Assembly (NCBI GenBank): GCA_002632325.1
Contig: NSJK01000010.1
Span: 62,001-126,000 of the forward strand
Length of the DNA: 64,000 nt
Direction of reading: 5' to 3'
DNA from: Lysobacterales bacterium
GTDB taxonomy: Bacteria > Pseudomonadota > Gammaproteobacteria > Xanthomonadales > Rhodanobacteraceae
Position numbers and translations under genes: made by a program. A model generated the notes under the pieces. It worked only from the letters and a program-made list of their open reading frames with translations, searched no databases and had not been told where the DNA came from. Every line of letters begins with the position of its first letter. Position 1 is the first letter of the stretch. Below are positions 50,035 to 59,453 of this stretch, one piece after another.

Positions 50035-50779
50035 CGTCCGTGCTCGTGAGTTCGGCGACGAAGTCGTAGGCATCGCCGCGATAGAGGGATTGGGTGAACT
50101 CGACGACGCGACCGTCGTCGAGAAAGCCGCGGCGTTCGATCAAGAGCCCCGCGCTGCCGACCGCCACGCCAAGCAAGCGCGAGGAGTCGGCATCGAAGGC
50201 CACCGCGCGCAGGCGCTGCAAGGCACGGCGTGGACGCATGCCGCGTCGATCGAGTGTTTCATACAGCGACATCGCGACCGGTGTGCCTTCGGGCAGGGCG
50301 AATTCCGGCACCACGCTGCGTTCGATCGCGAGTGCCTCGTCGCCGCCGTAACGCAGCCGGCGCAGGCGCAACACGCGTGCGCCGGGTGCGAGATTGAGGG
50401 CCATGGCTTCTTCGGGCGTCACCTCGCCGCGTTCCTCGGCGAGAAGTTGCGTGCTCGGTGCCAGACCACGCGCGCGCAAGTCGTCGCTGAAACTGGTCAG
50501 GTGCGAAAACGACTTGATGATGCGTTCGCTGACGAAGGTGCCGGCACCATGACGTTGCACCAGTCGGCCATCGCTGACGAGGCCGGCGATGGCCTTGCGT
50601 ACGGTGACCCGCGAGACGCCGTGCAGACGTGCAAGTTCGCGCTCGCCCTGCAGGGCCTGGCCGGGCGCGAGCGCACCGTTGTCGATCGCGTGCAGCAACT
50701 GTGCGCGCAGGCGTAGATAAGCCAGCGGCCGTTGGCGGGCGCTCTCGCGGGCACTGGGTCGGCGGGCAGTCGATGGCAT
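50015..50779 (-). CDS. nagQ: GntR/HutC family regulator (NagQ-like)
   Basis: 254 residues. The GntR winged helix is at about 20-85 (AQLLHAIDNGALAPGQALQGERELARLHGVSRVTVRKAIAGLVSDGRLVQRHGAGTFV), followed by a UTRA effector domain (about 95-245) that usually binds a sugar phosphate such as GlcNAc-6-phosphate. It is the first gene of the operon with the deaminase and nagA. GGTAT-N6-GGTAT boxes stand on both sides of the gap to zwf, so it probably represses its own operon and the Entner-Doudoroff operon until GlcNAc is present. The symbol follows the Xanthomonas naming and is an inference. Confidence 0.87.
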   Translation of the reverse strand: MPSTARRPSARESARQRPLAYLRLRAQLLHAIDNGALAPGQALQGERELARLHGVSRVTVRKAIAGLVSDGRLVQRHGAGTFVSERIIKSFSHLTSFSDDLRARGLAPSTQLLAEERGEVTPEEAMALNLAPGARVLRLRRLRYGGDEALAIERSVVPEFALPEGTPVAMSLYETLDRRGMRPRRALQRLRAVAFDADSSRLLGVAVGSAGLLIERRGFLDDGRVVEFTQSLYRGDAYDFVAELTSTDDERHSH

Positions 50780-50787
50780 ACGGGTAA

Positions 50788-50855
50788 CATACCACTAAAA
50801 TACCATTGACATGTAAAGTAGCAATTTATCGTGTTTGAGGTATGCTACTGGTATC
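50788..50855. promoter_or_regulatory. Two GGTAT-N6-GGTAT (NagQ-like) boxes between gntR and zwf
   Basis: Box 1, on the minus strand at 50788-50805, reads TGGTATTTTAGTGGTATG. Box 2, on the plus strand at 50838-50855, reads AGGTATGCTACTGGTATC. Both are direct repeats of GGTAT with an 11-base period, and each points towards its own gene: 9 bases before gntR and 21 bases before zwf. They match the tandem TGGTATT-N4-TGGTATT that I recall as the NagQ box of Xanthomonas. Between them TTGACA (50806-50811) could be a -35 element for zwf. Confidence 0.7.
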
Positions 50856-50875
50856 GTGAATTCAGAATCCGTGCC

Positions 50876-52348
50876 ATGACCCCGCAAATCCCTCTGCCCG
50901 TATTCGATCTGGTGATCTTCGGCGGAACGGGGGATTTGGCGCTGCGCAAGCTGCTGCCCGCCTTGTTCCATCGCTTCATCGAAGGCCAGCTTCCTGCCGG
51001 TTCGCGTGTGTGCGGCATCGCGCGCGACCGCATCGATGATGCGGAATGGCGCGAGCGTGTTCGCGCTGCGCTCGCCCGCGCGAGCGATCCAGTCGATGCG
51101 CAAACTCTGGAGCGATTCCTTGCTGTGCTCGCCTACCGCGCACTCGATGTCGATGGCACGGCCGGCTGGGAGGATCTCGCCCAGTGGCTGCACAGCGGCG
51201 ACGGTGGGCGTGTGCGCGTGTTTTATCTGGCCACCTCGCCGACCTTGTTTGCGGGCGCCTGCGACGGGCTGCGCACGCGCGGGCTCATCGAAGCGGATTC
51301 GCGCGTGGTGATCGAAAAGCCGATCGGCCGCGATCTCGATTCGGCGCGCGCGATCAACGAGGTGATCGGTCGCGCGTTCGAGGAGCGCAATACCTTCCGC
51401 ATCGACCACTACCTCGGCAAGGAGACGGTACAGAACCTCATCGTGCTGCGCTTTGCCAACGCCCTGCTCGAACCCTTGTGGCGTGCCGAACACATCGACC
51501 ATGTGCAGATCACGGTCGCCGAAACCATCGGCGTCGAACAGCGCGGCGCCTACTACGACAACGCCGGCGCTTCGCGCGACATGTTGCAGAATCACCTGCT
51601 GCAATTGCTGTGTCTGGTGGCGATGGAGCCGCCGGCCACCTTCGATGCCGATGCGATCCGCGACGAGAAGCTCAAGGTGCTCAATGCACTCACGCCGATC
51701 GATGCCCACAACGCGGCCCAGCACACCGTGCGCGGTCAATATCGCGAAGGCGTGCCGGCCAGTGCCGCCACCCGCGCCTACGCCGACGAGGTCGGCAAGG
51801 CCCACACGCGCACCGAAACTTTCGTCGCGCTCAAGGCCGAGGTGCGCAACTGGCGCTGGGCCGGTGTGCCGTTCTACCTGCGCACCGGCAAGCGTTTGCC
51901 CGAGCGTGTCTCCGAAATCGTGATCGCCTTCCGTCAGGTGCCGCATTCGATCTTCAACGGCGACGCCGGCGCGCTGGTGCCCAACAAGCTGGTGGTGCGC
52001 GTGCAGCCCGACGAAGGCATCAAGCTGTGGCTGATGATCAAGTACCCCGGTCCCGGCGGTTTGCGCCTGCGCCGCGTGCCGCTCGACATGAGCTTTGCCT
52101 CGACCTTCGGCGTGCGCCAGCCTGAAGCCTACGAACGCCTGCTGCTCGATGTGGTGCGCGGCAATCCAATGTTGTTCATGCGCCGCGACGAAGTCGAAGC
52201 GGCCTGGCGCTGGCTCGATCCGATCCTTGCGGCCTGGGAACGCGACGAGGCGCCGCCCAAGTCGTACCCCTCGGGCAGTTGGGGCCCGAACGCGTCGATT
52301 GCACTGATCGAGCGCGATGGTCGCACCTGGCATGAGGATGCGGCTTGA
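50876..52348 (+). CDS. zwf: Glucose-6-phosphate 1-dehydrogenase
   Basis: 490 residues. It oxidises glucose-6-phosphate to 6-phosphogluconolactone, the entry to the Entner-Doudoroff and pentose phosphate pathways. Motifs are DLVIFGGTGDLALRKLLPAL for the cofactor, VIEKPIGRDL, the substrate and catalytic block FRIDHYLGKETVQNLIVLRFAN with the active-site His, VPFYLRTGKRLP, and the ending YPSGSWGPNAS. The ATG at 50876 is followed by the usual N-terminus. The TGA overlaps the TTG start of pgl. A NagQ-like box sits just upstream. Confidence 0.96.
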   Translation: MTPQIPLPVFDLVIFGGTGDLALRKLLPALFHRFIEGQLPAGSRVCGIARDRIDDAEWRERVRAALARASDPVDAQTLERFLAVLAYRALDVDGTAGWEDLAQWLHSGDGGRVRVFYLATSPTLFAGACDGLRTRGLIEADSRVVIEKPIGRDLDSARAINEVIGRAFEERNTFRIDHYLGKETVQNLIVLRFANALLEPLWRAEHIDHVQITVAETIGVEQRGAYYDNAGASRDMLQNHLLQLLCLVAMEPPATFDADAIRDEKLKVLNALTPIDAHNAAQHTVRGQYREGVPASAATRAYADEVGKAHTRTETFVALKAEVRNWRWAGVPFYLRTGKRLPERVSEIVIAFRQVPHSIFNGDAGALVPNKLVVRVQPDEGIKLWLMIKYPGPGGLRLRRVPLDMSFASTFGVRQPEAYERLLLDVVRGNPMLFMRRDEVEAAWRWLDPILAAWERDEAPPKSYPSGSWGPNASIALIERDGRTWHEDAA

Positions 52349-53037
52349 ATCTGCCCACGCGCTGGCACGAATTCACCGAACCGGCAGCGCTTGCGCAAGC
52401 GCTCGCGGACGCGGTTGCGGCGGATCTGCGCGCCGCGCTCGAACGTCGCGGCTACGCATCGATCGCGCTGTCGGGCGGCAAGACACCGCGTCGGTTTCTT
52501 GAAATGCTCGCGCGCTGCGAACTCGATTGGTCGCGCGTCACGGTCACGCTGGCCGATGAGCGCTGGGTTGCCGCCGACGATCCGCGTTCGAATGAGCGCC
52601 TGCTGCGCGAGACGCTGTTGCAGGCCACGGGGGCGAAGTTCGTGCCGCTGTATCGTGCGGTGCCGGCGCCCGATGACGCGGTGGTCGATGTCGATGTCGA
52701 GATCGCGCTCATCGGTGCGCCATTCGACGTGATCGTGCTTGGCATGGGACTCGATGGCCATACCGCTTCGCTGTTTCCCGATGGCGACTGGCTCGCCGAA
52801 GCGCTCGACCCGCGCGGCAGTGCGCGCGTGGCGCCGATGCGCGCGCCGGGCGTGGATGAGCCGCGCATGACGCTCACCTTGCCGGTGCTGGTGCATGCAC
52901 GTCACCTCTACCTGCACATCGAAGGCGTGGTCAAGCGCGGCGTGCTGGAGAGCGACGCCGTGGCGCGTGGCGCGGTGCCGATCGGTGCGCTGCTGGCGGC
53001 CCTGCGCGATCCGCTCGACGTGTTCTGGGCGCCCTGA
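52345..53037 (+). CDS. pgl: 6-phosphogluconolactonase (DevB/SOL type)
   Basis: 230 residues. It hydrolyses 6-phosphogluconolactone to 6-phosphogluconate. The family blocks are IALSGGKTPRRFLEML, VTVTLADERWVAADDPRSNERLLRETLL and VIVLGMGLDGHTASLFPD with the catalytic His. The start is a TTG at 52345 that overlaps the zwf stop; no ATG lies near the domain edge, so the rare start is preferred. edd follows after 15 bases. Confidence 0.93.
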   Translation: MNLPTRWHEFTEPAALAQALADAVAADLRAALERRGYASIALSGGKTPRRFLEMLARCELDWSRVTVTLADERWVAADDPRSNERLLRETLLQATGAKFVPLYRAVPAPDDAVVDVDVEIALIGAPFDVIVLGMGLDGHTASLFPDGDWLAEALDPRGSARVAPMRAPGVDEPRMTLTLPVLVHARHLYLHIEGVVKRGVLESDAVARGAVPIGALLAALRDPLDVFWAP

Positions 53038-53052
53038 AATCCGGAGTCTGCG

Positions 53053-54882
53053 ATGTCCCTGCATCCCGTCATTGCCGAAATCACCACGCGCATCCGCGAA
53101 CGCAGTCACGCCACGCGCGCGGCTTATCTGCAGCGCATCGATGAAGCGGTGAGTCGTGGCGTCTACCGCCATCGATTGGGCTGCAGCAATCTCGCCCATG
53201 CCTTTGCCGCGAGCGGCATCGACAAGAATGCGCTCAAGGGCACGGCGACGCCGAACATCGGCATCGTCACCGCCTACAACGACATGCTGTCGGCGCATCA
53301 GCCTTACGAGCCGTATCCCGAGCAGATCCGGCAGGCCGCGCGACTGGTCGGCGCGACTGCGCAGGTCGCCGGCGGCGTGCCGGCGATGTGCGATGGCATC
53401 ACCCAGGGCCGCGCGGGCATGGAACTGTCGCTGTTCTCGCGCGAGGTGATCGCGATGGCGACCGCGATCGCGCTCTCGCATGACACCTACGATGCCGCGC
53501 TCATGCTCGGCATCTGCGACAAGATCGTGCCAGGATTGCTCACCGCAGCGTTGTCCTTCGGGCATCTGCCGACGATCTTCGTGCCTGCGGGGCCGATGCC
53601 GAGCGGTTTGCCCAACACCGAGAAAGCCAAGGTGCGCCAGCTCTACGCCGAAGGCAAGGCCACGCGCGCGGACTTGCTCGAAGCCGAAGCGGGCGCCTAT
53701 CACGCGCCCGGCACCTGCACTTTCTACGGCACCGCCAACTCCAACCAGATGCTGATGGAGATCATGGGCCTGCATCTGCCCGGCGCGAGTTTCGTCACGC
53801 CCAACACGCCGCTGCGTGATGCGCTCACGCGCGCTGCGGTGTTTCGTGCGCGCCAGATCATCGCCTGCGAAACGCAGTTCACGCCGATCGGCCATCTGCT
53901 CGACGAACGCAGCATCGTCAATGGCGTGATCGGCCTGCATGCGACCGGCGGCTCGACCAATCACCTGCTGCATCTGGTGGCGATTGCACGTGCTGCCGGC
54001 ATCACGCTCACGCTCGACGATTTCCAGGCGCTGTCACACGTGGTACCGCTGCTGGCGCGCGTCTATCCCAATGGCAGTGCCGACGTGAACCAGTTCCATC
54101 AGGCCGGTGGCATGCCGTTCCTGATCGGCAGCCTGCTCGATGCCGGCCTGCTGCACGGCGATGTGCGCACGGTGTGGGGCGAGGGTCTTGCGCCGTATCG
54201 ACGCATGCCGACTCTCGATCCGAGCGGCAAGCTGGTCTGGAACGAAGTCGTCGCCAGTGCTGACGAAGAGGTCCTGCGGTCGGTGAGCGCTCCGTTCAGC
54301 GCCGACGGCGGGCTGCGCGTGCTCGATGGCAACCTCGGTCGCGCGGTGATCAAGGTCTCGTCGATGCCGATCGATCGCCGGATCATCCAGGCGCCGGCGC
54401 GCGTGTTCGCTGCGCAGGAAGAAGTGCTCGCTGCCTTCGATCGTGGCGAATTGTCGCGCGATGTCGTCGTGGTCGTGCGCTTCCAGGGCCCCAAGGCCAA
54501 TGGCATGCCCGAATTGCACAAGCTCACGCCGCCGCTGTCGGTATTGCAGGCACGCGGCCATCGCGTTGCGCTGGTCACCGATGGACGCATGTCGGGTGCT
54601 TCGGGCAAGGTACCCGCCGCGATCCATGTCGCACCCGAGGCTGCGGCCGGCGGCGCGCTGGCGAAGCTGCGCGATGGCGACATCCTGCGTCTGGACTGCG
54701 ATGCGGGCACACTCGAAGCTCTGGTCGATGCGGCGCAATGGGCAGCGCGCGCGTCGGCTCACGGTGATCTGGACAGTCATCACTTCGGCATGGGGCGCGA
54801 GTTGTTCGCGGCGTTGCGCAATGCAGTCGGCGCAGCCGATGCGGGCGCGACGATCTTTGCCACCACCGACAGCAGCCATTGA
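53053..54882 (+). CDS. edd: 6-phosphogluconate dehydratase
   Basis: 609 residues, the usual size. It dehydrates 6-phosphogluconate to 2-keto-3-deoxy-6-phosphogluconate with an Fe-S cluster. Cluster cysteines and family blocks are visible in [34 protein letters not shown] and [29 protein letters not shown] lies ten bases before the ATG. The stop is nine bases before eda. With zwf, pgl and eda it completes the Entner-Doudoroff route in one operon. Confidence 0.96.
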   Translation: MSLHPVIAEITTRIRERSHATRAAYLQRIDEAVSRGVYRHRLGCSNLAHAFAASGIDKNALKGTATPNIGIVTAYNDMLSAHQPYEPYPEQIRQAARLVGATAQVAGGVPAMCDGITQGRAGMELSLFSREVIAMATAIALSHDTYDAALMLGICDKIVPGLLTAALSFGHLPTIFVPAGPMPSGLPNTEKAKVRQLYAEGKATRADLLEAEAGAYHAPGTCTFYGTANSNQMLMEIMGLHLPGASFVTPNTPLRDALTRAAVFRARQIIACETQFTPIGHLLDERSIVNGVIGLHATGGSTNHLLHLVAIARAAGITLTLDDFQALSHVVPLLARVYPNGSADVNQFHQAGGMPFLIGSLLDAGLLHGDVRTVWGEGLAPYRRMPTLDPSGKLVWNEVVASADEEVLRSVSAPFSADGGLRVLDGNLGRAVIKVSSMPIDRRIIQAPARVFAAQEEVLAAFDRGELSRDVVVVVRFQGPKANGMPELHKLTPPLSVLQARGHRVALVTDGRMSGASGKVPAAIHVAPEAAAGGALAKLRDGDILRLDCDAGTLEALVDAAQWAARASAHGDLDSHHFGMGRELFAALRNAVGAADAGATIFATTDSSH

Positions 54883-54890
54883 GGTCATCG

Positions 54891-55538
54891 ATGAGCGCGA
54901 TGGATACACGCCAGCAGCAAGTCGCCCGCATTCTCGCGATCGCGCCGGTGATTGCCGTCGTCGTGATCGACGACATCGCTCACGCCGTGCCGATGGCGCG
55001 TGCCTTGGTCGCCGGCGGCATCCGCGCGATCGAAGTCACGCTGCGCACGCCGGTGGCACTGGCTGCGGTCGGCGCAATTGCGGCTGAAGTCGAAGGCGCG
55101 GTGACTGGCGTCGGCACCGTGCTCGATGCCGCGCAACTCGAATCGGCGCGACGCGCCGGTGCGCATTTCGCGGTTTCACCGGGCAGTACGCCGCGCCTGC
55201 TTGATGCAGCCGAGCAGAGTCCATTGCCCTTGTTGCCGGGCGCGGCCACGGCCAGCGAAGCGATGGCCCTGCTCGAGCGGGGCTATCGACATCTGAAGTT
55301 CTTTCCCGCGGTGCCCGCGGGCGGCGCGAAATTGCTGGCTGCCTGGGCCGGCCCGCTGCCGCAACTGCGCTTCTGTCCGACCGGCGGCATCAGTGCTGCG
55401 AGCGCGGGTGAATTTCTCGCGCTCGGCAATGTGGCCTGCGTCGGCGGTTCCTGGCTGACGCCCAAGGACAGGCTCGCTGCCGGTGACTGGCAGGCCATCG
55501 AGCAGCTTGCCCGTGCGGCCGCGCAGCTGCGCGGCTGA
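54891..55538 (+). CDS. eda: KDPG aldolase (2-keto-3-deoxy-6-phosphogluconate aldolase)
   Basis: 215 residues. It cleaves KDPG into pyruvate and glyceraldehyde-3-phosphate. Motifs are ALVAGGIRAIEVTLRTPVAL with the catalytic Glu, GTVLDAAQLESARRAGAHFAVSPG, and YRHLKFFPAVPAGG with the Schiff-base Lys, then LRFCPTGGISAAS. The ATG at 54891 follows GAGG. The gene ends two bases before the stop of the convergent LacI gene. Confidence 0.95.
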   Translation: MSAMDTRQQQVARILAIAPVIAVVVIDDIAHAVPMARALVAGGIRAIEVTLRTPVALAAVGAIAAEVEGAVTGVGTVLDAAQLESARRAGAHFAVSPGSTPRLLDAAEQSPLPLLPGAATASEAMALLERGYRHLKFFPAVPAGGAKLLAAWAGPLPQLRFCPTGGISAASAGEFLALGNVACVGGSWLTPKDRLAAGDWQAIEQLARAAAQLRG

Positions 55539-55540
55539 GT

Positions 55541-56590
55541 TCAGTCGGTGACTGGCAAGCGCGCGCGCGCGGTGGAATCGCGGATCACCAGTTGCGGCGT
55601 GAATCCCTCGTTGGCCGCATACGCTGCAGCGACTGCATCTCCCGCGGGTCGCAACTCGGCGATCAGACGCAGCGCCGCGCGTCGTGCGAATTCCTCGGTG
55701 TTTTGCTTGGCCGTGGTCAATGCCGGCCAGGATTGCTTGGAGAACGGGCTGTCCTCGAAGCCGGCGATCGAGAGGTCATAGGGCACGTCGATGCCACCGG
55801 CCTTGGCCGCCGCGAGCACGCCGGCGGCGATTTCATCGTTGGAGCCGAAGATCGCGGTCGGTCGATCGCGCAGCGCGAGCAGGCGTCGTGCGCCACGGAA
55901 GCCATCGTCGAAGGAATAGTCGCCGGGAATCACCAGCTTCTTGTCGAGCGCGATGCCATAGTCCTTGAGTGCATCCTCGTAGCCCTTGTAGCGCTCGGGA
56001 CTGGAGCGGTGCGAAGCGCCGCCCCACAGAAAGCCGATGCGCTGATGGCCGAGCTGGATCAGGTGTTCGGTGATTTCGTAGGCCGCGTCGCGGTCGTCGA
56101 CGAACACGCAAGGGTAGCCGTCGGCCGGGTCCTCGGCCGCCGAGAGCATGCGCACGAAGGGCACCTTGTTGGCGGCGAGGAAGCGGATCAGCTCCATGCG
56201 TTCGGACATCGGTGGCGCCAACACGAGTCCGGCCAGGCGCGAGCGGCGCACCAGGTCGCGCAGCTCCTCGGCCAGGTGCGGGGAATTGGAATCGCAAGGA
56301 TGGATCTGCAGGCCGAACCCTTGTTCGCGACAGGCCGACAACACGCCGTTCTGCACGCTGATCACGTAGTAGGCGTTGGGATTGTCGTAGACCACACCCA
56401 GTGCATACGAGGTCGCGCTGCGCAGGCTGCGCGCCGACAGATCGGGCTGATAACCGAGCGCGTCGATCGCTTGCAGCACGCGCTCGCGCGTGGGGCCGCG
56501 AACCGAGGCCTCATTGTTGATCACGCGCGATACGGTCTTGAGCGATACCTTCGCGCGTTGCGCGACATCGCGGATCGTCGGTGCCTTCAC
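55541..56590 (-). CDS. nagR: LacI family regulator (NagR-like)
   Basis: About 349 residues. The LacI helix-turn-helix is TIRDVAQRAKVSLKTVSRVINNEASVRGPTRERVLQAIDALGYQPDLSARSLR; a periplasmic-binding-like effector domain fills the rest (GFLWGGASHRSSPERYKGYEDAL, PTAIFGSNDEIAAGVLAAA, LSIAGFEDSPFSKQSWPALTT). The likely start is the GTG at 56590, five codons before the DNA-binding domain; a TTG at 56611 is possible. Two palindromes of the AACGTTGT type between the symporter and kinase genes are its probable operators. It is the repressor candidate for GlcNAc or chitobiose uptake genes; the name follows Xanthomonas and is inferred. Confidence 0.87.
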   Translation of the reverse strand: MKAPTIRDVAQRAKVSLKTVSRVINNEASVRGPTRERVLQAIDALGYQPDLSARSLRSATSYALGVVYDNPNAYYVISVQNGVLSACREQGFGLQIHPCDSNSPHLAEELRDLVRRSRLAGLVLAPPMSERMELIRFLAANKVPFVRMLSAAEDPADGYPCVFVDDRDAAYEITEHLIQLGHQRIGFLWGGASHRSSPERYKGYEDALKDYGIALDKKLVIPGDYSFDDGFRGARRLLALRDRPTAIFGSNDEIAAGVLAAAKAGGIDVPYDLSIAGFEDSPFSKQSWPALTTAKQNTEEFARRAALRLIAELRPAGDAVAAAYAANEGFTPQLVIRDSTARARLPVTD

Positions 56591-56644
56591 GTCAGAAATT
56601 TCAGGGGGCAATGGTTGATCGTAGTGGGTGCCTGCATCGGCTGG

Positions 56645-57913
56645 CTAGACTGACTTCTGGCCAGCTCGGTAGCCGCGCACGGCGAAATAGAGAATGTACA
56701 AATAGCAGGGTGTCATGAGCGCCGCAAACACCAGCTGGAAGTCATGTTCCTTGCTCAGGATCGCGAAGGCCTGCGGAATGATCGCGCCACCGGCAATGCC
56801 CATGATCAGGAGCGCCGAGCCGGTTTCGGTGAGACGACCCAGTCCCTTGATCGCCAGCGGAAAGATTGCCGGCCACATCATCGCGTTGGCGAAGCCGAGT
56901 GCAGCAACGAAGCCGACCGACACGTAGCCATGCGTGAGGTAGGCGCACAGCACGAACACGATGCCGAGTAGGGCGGAGAAGGCGAGGTAGCGTTGTTGCG
57001 AAACGACGCGCGGGATCAGCACCAGGCCGCTGACGTAGCCAACCAGCATCGCGAACAAGGTGTATGCGGTGAACAGCTTGGTCTGATCGGGTGGCAGACC
57101 AAAACCGCGACCATAGGTGCCGATTGCATCGCCGGCCATCACCTCGACGCCGACATACGTGAAGATGCAGAGCACGCCGAGCCACAGGTGCGGGAAGGCG
57201 AACACGCCTCGGCCTGCATTGCCGCCGGAGGTCGCGTTGGCTTGCGCCGACTGGACTTCGGGCAGCGGTGAGCGCGCGATCCATACGCCGAGCGCGGCCA
57301 GCGCGGCCGCCATGCCGAGATAGGGCAGGTGAACGCGGGCAGCGAAAGCATCGAGCAAGGCAGTGCGCGTGGTGGCGTCGGCAGCGTCGACCTGCGTCTT
57401 CAGATCGCCCAGACCATGCATCACCAGCGCACCGATCACGAACGGCGCCAGCATGCCGGCCACCTTGTTGCAGATGCCCATGAAGGCGATGCGTTGCGCC
57501 GCGCTTTCGATCGGTCCGAGGATGCTGATGTAGGGATTGGCAGCGGTCTGCAACAAGGCCAGTCCGCCACCGATCACGAACAGACCCGCGAGTGCGCCCG
57601 GATACCAGCGCTGCACGGAAAACTGTCCGAACGCGAGTGCGCCCAACGCCATCACGAAGAGGCCGATCGCCATGCCGCGTTTCATGCCCGTAGCGCGCAG
57701 GATCGCTGCCGACGGCAAAGCGAGGAAGAAGTAGGAGAAATAGAACGCTCCGAGCACGAAGAAGGCATTGACCGTGTCGAGCTCGAAGGCGAGTTCGACG
57801 AACTGGATCAATGGGCCGTTCATCCAGGTGACGAAGCCGAAGATGAAGAACAGCAAGCCGATGATCAGCATCGGCGTGTGCTTGCCGGGCGTGTTGGCAA
57901 TCGCAGCGGACAT
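56645..57913 (-). CDS. nagP: Sugar:proton symporter, NagP/FucP-like MFS
   Basis: 422 residues with about 12 membrane helices. It belongs to the FucP branch of the major facilitator family (LIIGLLFFIFGFVTWMNGPLIQFVELAF, YFSYFFLALPSAAILRATGMKRGMAIGLFVMALGALAF, LLQTAANPYISILGP, and the second-half GIAGGAIIPQ). Members carry fucose, glucose or GlcNAc. The nag context makes GlcNAc the probable substrate. GAGGGGA upstream of the ATG at 57913 fixes the start. It follows the LacI gene in the same direction, with 54 bases between them. Confidence 0.9.
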   Translation of the reverse strand: MSAAIANTPGKHTPMLIIGLLFFIFGFVTWMNGPLIQFVELAFELDTVNAFFVLGAFYFSYFFLALPSAAILRATGMKRGMAIGLFVMALGALAFGQFSVQRWYPGALAGLFVIGGGLALLQTAANPYISILGPIESAAQRIAFMGICNKVAGMLAPFVIGALVMHGLGDLKTQVDAADATTRTALLDAFAARVHLPYLGMAAALAALGVWIARSPLPEVQSAQANATSGGNAGRGVFAFPHLWLGVLCIFTYVGVEVMAGDAIGTYGRGFGLPPDQTKLFTAYTLFAMLVGYVSGLVLIPRVVSQQRYLAFSALLGIVFVLCAYLTHGYVSVGFVAALGFANAMMWPAIFPLAIKGLGRLTETGSALLIMGIAGGAIIPQAFAILSKEHDFQLVFAALMTPCYLYILYFAVRGYRAGQKSV

Positions 57914-58317
57914 TCGCTTCCCCTCGCATGGATGGCAGGAGCGCACCATTGGCGCGCCGTTCAACGGTCGAATCTTGCGGCGCGTACCTGCGCCCCCTCG
58001 GAACAACGTGATCGGATGGTCGCGGATGCTGCGACAAGCCCGTCGATCTTTGCATCTGGCGGCGGGTCGTGCCGCCCTGATGGATCCCCTCGACTGCATT
58101 CTGGAAGCCAGGAGACCAACGTTGTCATTTGCTTGGCGTTCCAAGCCATGCCACGAAAAACACCTAATTACAAAGTGTTATATCAATTCCATGTCGGATC
58201 GCCAGGCCGCCGCACTGTATCTGGATGGCCATATGAAATCATTTTGCAGTGCGGATTGACAACGTTGTCAGAAGCTCTGACACTCGCCCGGCCAAACTGT
58301 GCAGGGTCGAGGGGCGC
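57914..58317. promoter_or_regulatory. Divergent control region with two NagR-like operators
   Basis: 404 bases without a gene between the symporter and the kinase. Operator 1 (58112-58129) reads GAGACCAACGTTGTCATT: its right half is a perfect match to the palindrome AATGACAACGTTGTCATT that I recall for NagR of Xanthomonas. Operator 2 (58255-58272) reads ATTGACAACGTTGTCAGA and contains the perfect 14-base palindrome TGACAACGTTGTCA. The second overlaps a TTGACA (58256-58261), a likely -35 element for the kinase. Operator 1 faces the symporter gene. Between them the DNA is AT-rich (around 58160-58200). Confidence 0.75.
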
Positions 58318-59379
58318 GTGAGCAGCAGTCGCTATCCAATTGCTTCGCCGATGACAGGAGAGGTGTTGATTGCTGCCGATGTCGGTGGCACGCATGCGCG
58401 CATCGCCTCGATCGTGCCGGCGACCGAAGGCGGCAAGGCGGCATTCGCGATCGGTGACTACTGCAAGTACGCCTGTGCCGACTATCCGAGTCTGGGCGCG
58501 ATCATCGGTGCCTTCCGCAGCAGCCATGCGAATTCACCGTCGAGTTCGGTGGCGCTCGCGATCGCCGGTTTCGTAGTCGACGATGCGGTGGTCAATCGCA
58601 ACTTGCCGTGGTCGGTGTCGATCTCGGGGCTGCGACATGATCTGGGTCTGCGCGAGCTCGCCGTGGTCAATGACTTCAAGGCGGTGGCCTACGCAGTCGG
58701 CCATATCGGCAACGACGAGTCCACGCTGCTGTGCGGTCCCGCGCAGCGTCAGGCCGGTCCCTTGCTGGTGGTCGGGCCCGGTACTGGCCTGGGCGGCGCG
58801 GTGCACATTCCGCATGGCGATCATCCGGTGATTCTCGCCACGGAGTTGGGTCAGGCCACGCTCGCCGCCACCAGCGAAGCCGAATTCGCAGTCCTCGCCG
58901 AATTGCGCAAGCGCCATCCGCGCGTGCTCATCGAGCAGGTGCTGTCCGGCACCGGCTTGGTCAATCTCGACGTTGCCGTGCGCGCTCTGCGCGGCGCGCC
59001 GGCGATTTCAAGGTCGGCCGCGCAGATCAGCGCGGCCGCGCGCGATGGCAGTGATCCGATTGCTGTCGAGACGGTGGAAATCTTCTGCGCCTGGTTCGGC
59101 GCGCTGCTTGGCGATCTGGCGATGATGTATGGCGCGCAAGGCGGTATCTACATCGCCGGCGGCGTGCTGCCGCAGATGCGCGACCTGCTCGTGCGCAGCC
59201 GTTTCGTCGAACGCTTCCTCGACAAGGGCGAGATGCACGAGGCGCTCACGCGCATTCCGGTGCGTCTGGTCGATCACGCGCAACTCGGTGTGATCGGCGC
59301 AGCCAGTTGGTATTTCGATCGCAGTTTTGAAAGCCACCGCGCGGCTGGCGCGGAAGCGCCCACACGAAGTGCGCGTTAG
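58318..59379 (+). CDS. Glucokinase-family sugar kinase (glucose or GlcNAc)
   Basis: 353 residues of the bacterial glucokinase (Glk, PF02685) type: LIAADVGGTHARIAS for phosphate binding, AVVNDFKAVAYA with the catalytic Asp, VVGPGTGLGGA, and GGIYIAGGVLPQM. In Xanthomonas-type nag clusters such kinases phosphorylate GlcNAc or glucose, and the position here, between the symporter and the TonB receptor, favours GlcNAc. The start is a GTG at 58318 with GAGGGG upstream; an ATG at 58351 lacks a Shine-Dalgarno. Operator 2 is 46 bases upstream. Confidence 0.83.
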   Translation: MSSSRYPIASPMTGEVLIAADVGGTHARIASIVPATEGGKAAFAIGDYCKYACADYPSLGAIIGAFRSSHANSPSSSVALAIAGFVVDDAVVNRNLPWSVSISGLRHDLGLRELAVVNDFKAVAYAVGHIGNDESTLLCGPAQRQAGPLLVVGPGTGLGGAVHIPHGDHPVILATELGQATLAATSEAEFAVLAELRKRHPRVLIEQVLSGTGLVNLDVAVRALRGAPAISRSAAQISAAARDGSDPIAVETVEIFCAWFGALLGDLAMMYGAQGGIYIAGGVLPQMRDLLVRSRFVERFLDKGEMHEALTRIPVRLVDHAQLGVIGAASWYFDRSFESHRAAGAEAPTRSAR

Positions 59380-59453
59380 CCGTCATCAGGGATCTGCAAC
59401 CTGCCGCGCGCGCATCGAACGCATGTCGGCCAAGACTGGAGAAGGGGAACACC

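Noticed and set aside
52129..53973. A long minus-strand frame opposite zwf, pgl and edd
   Set aside because: It crosses three conserved genes and shows no family motif.
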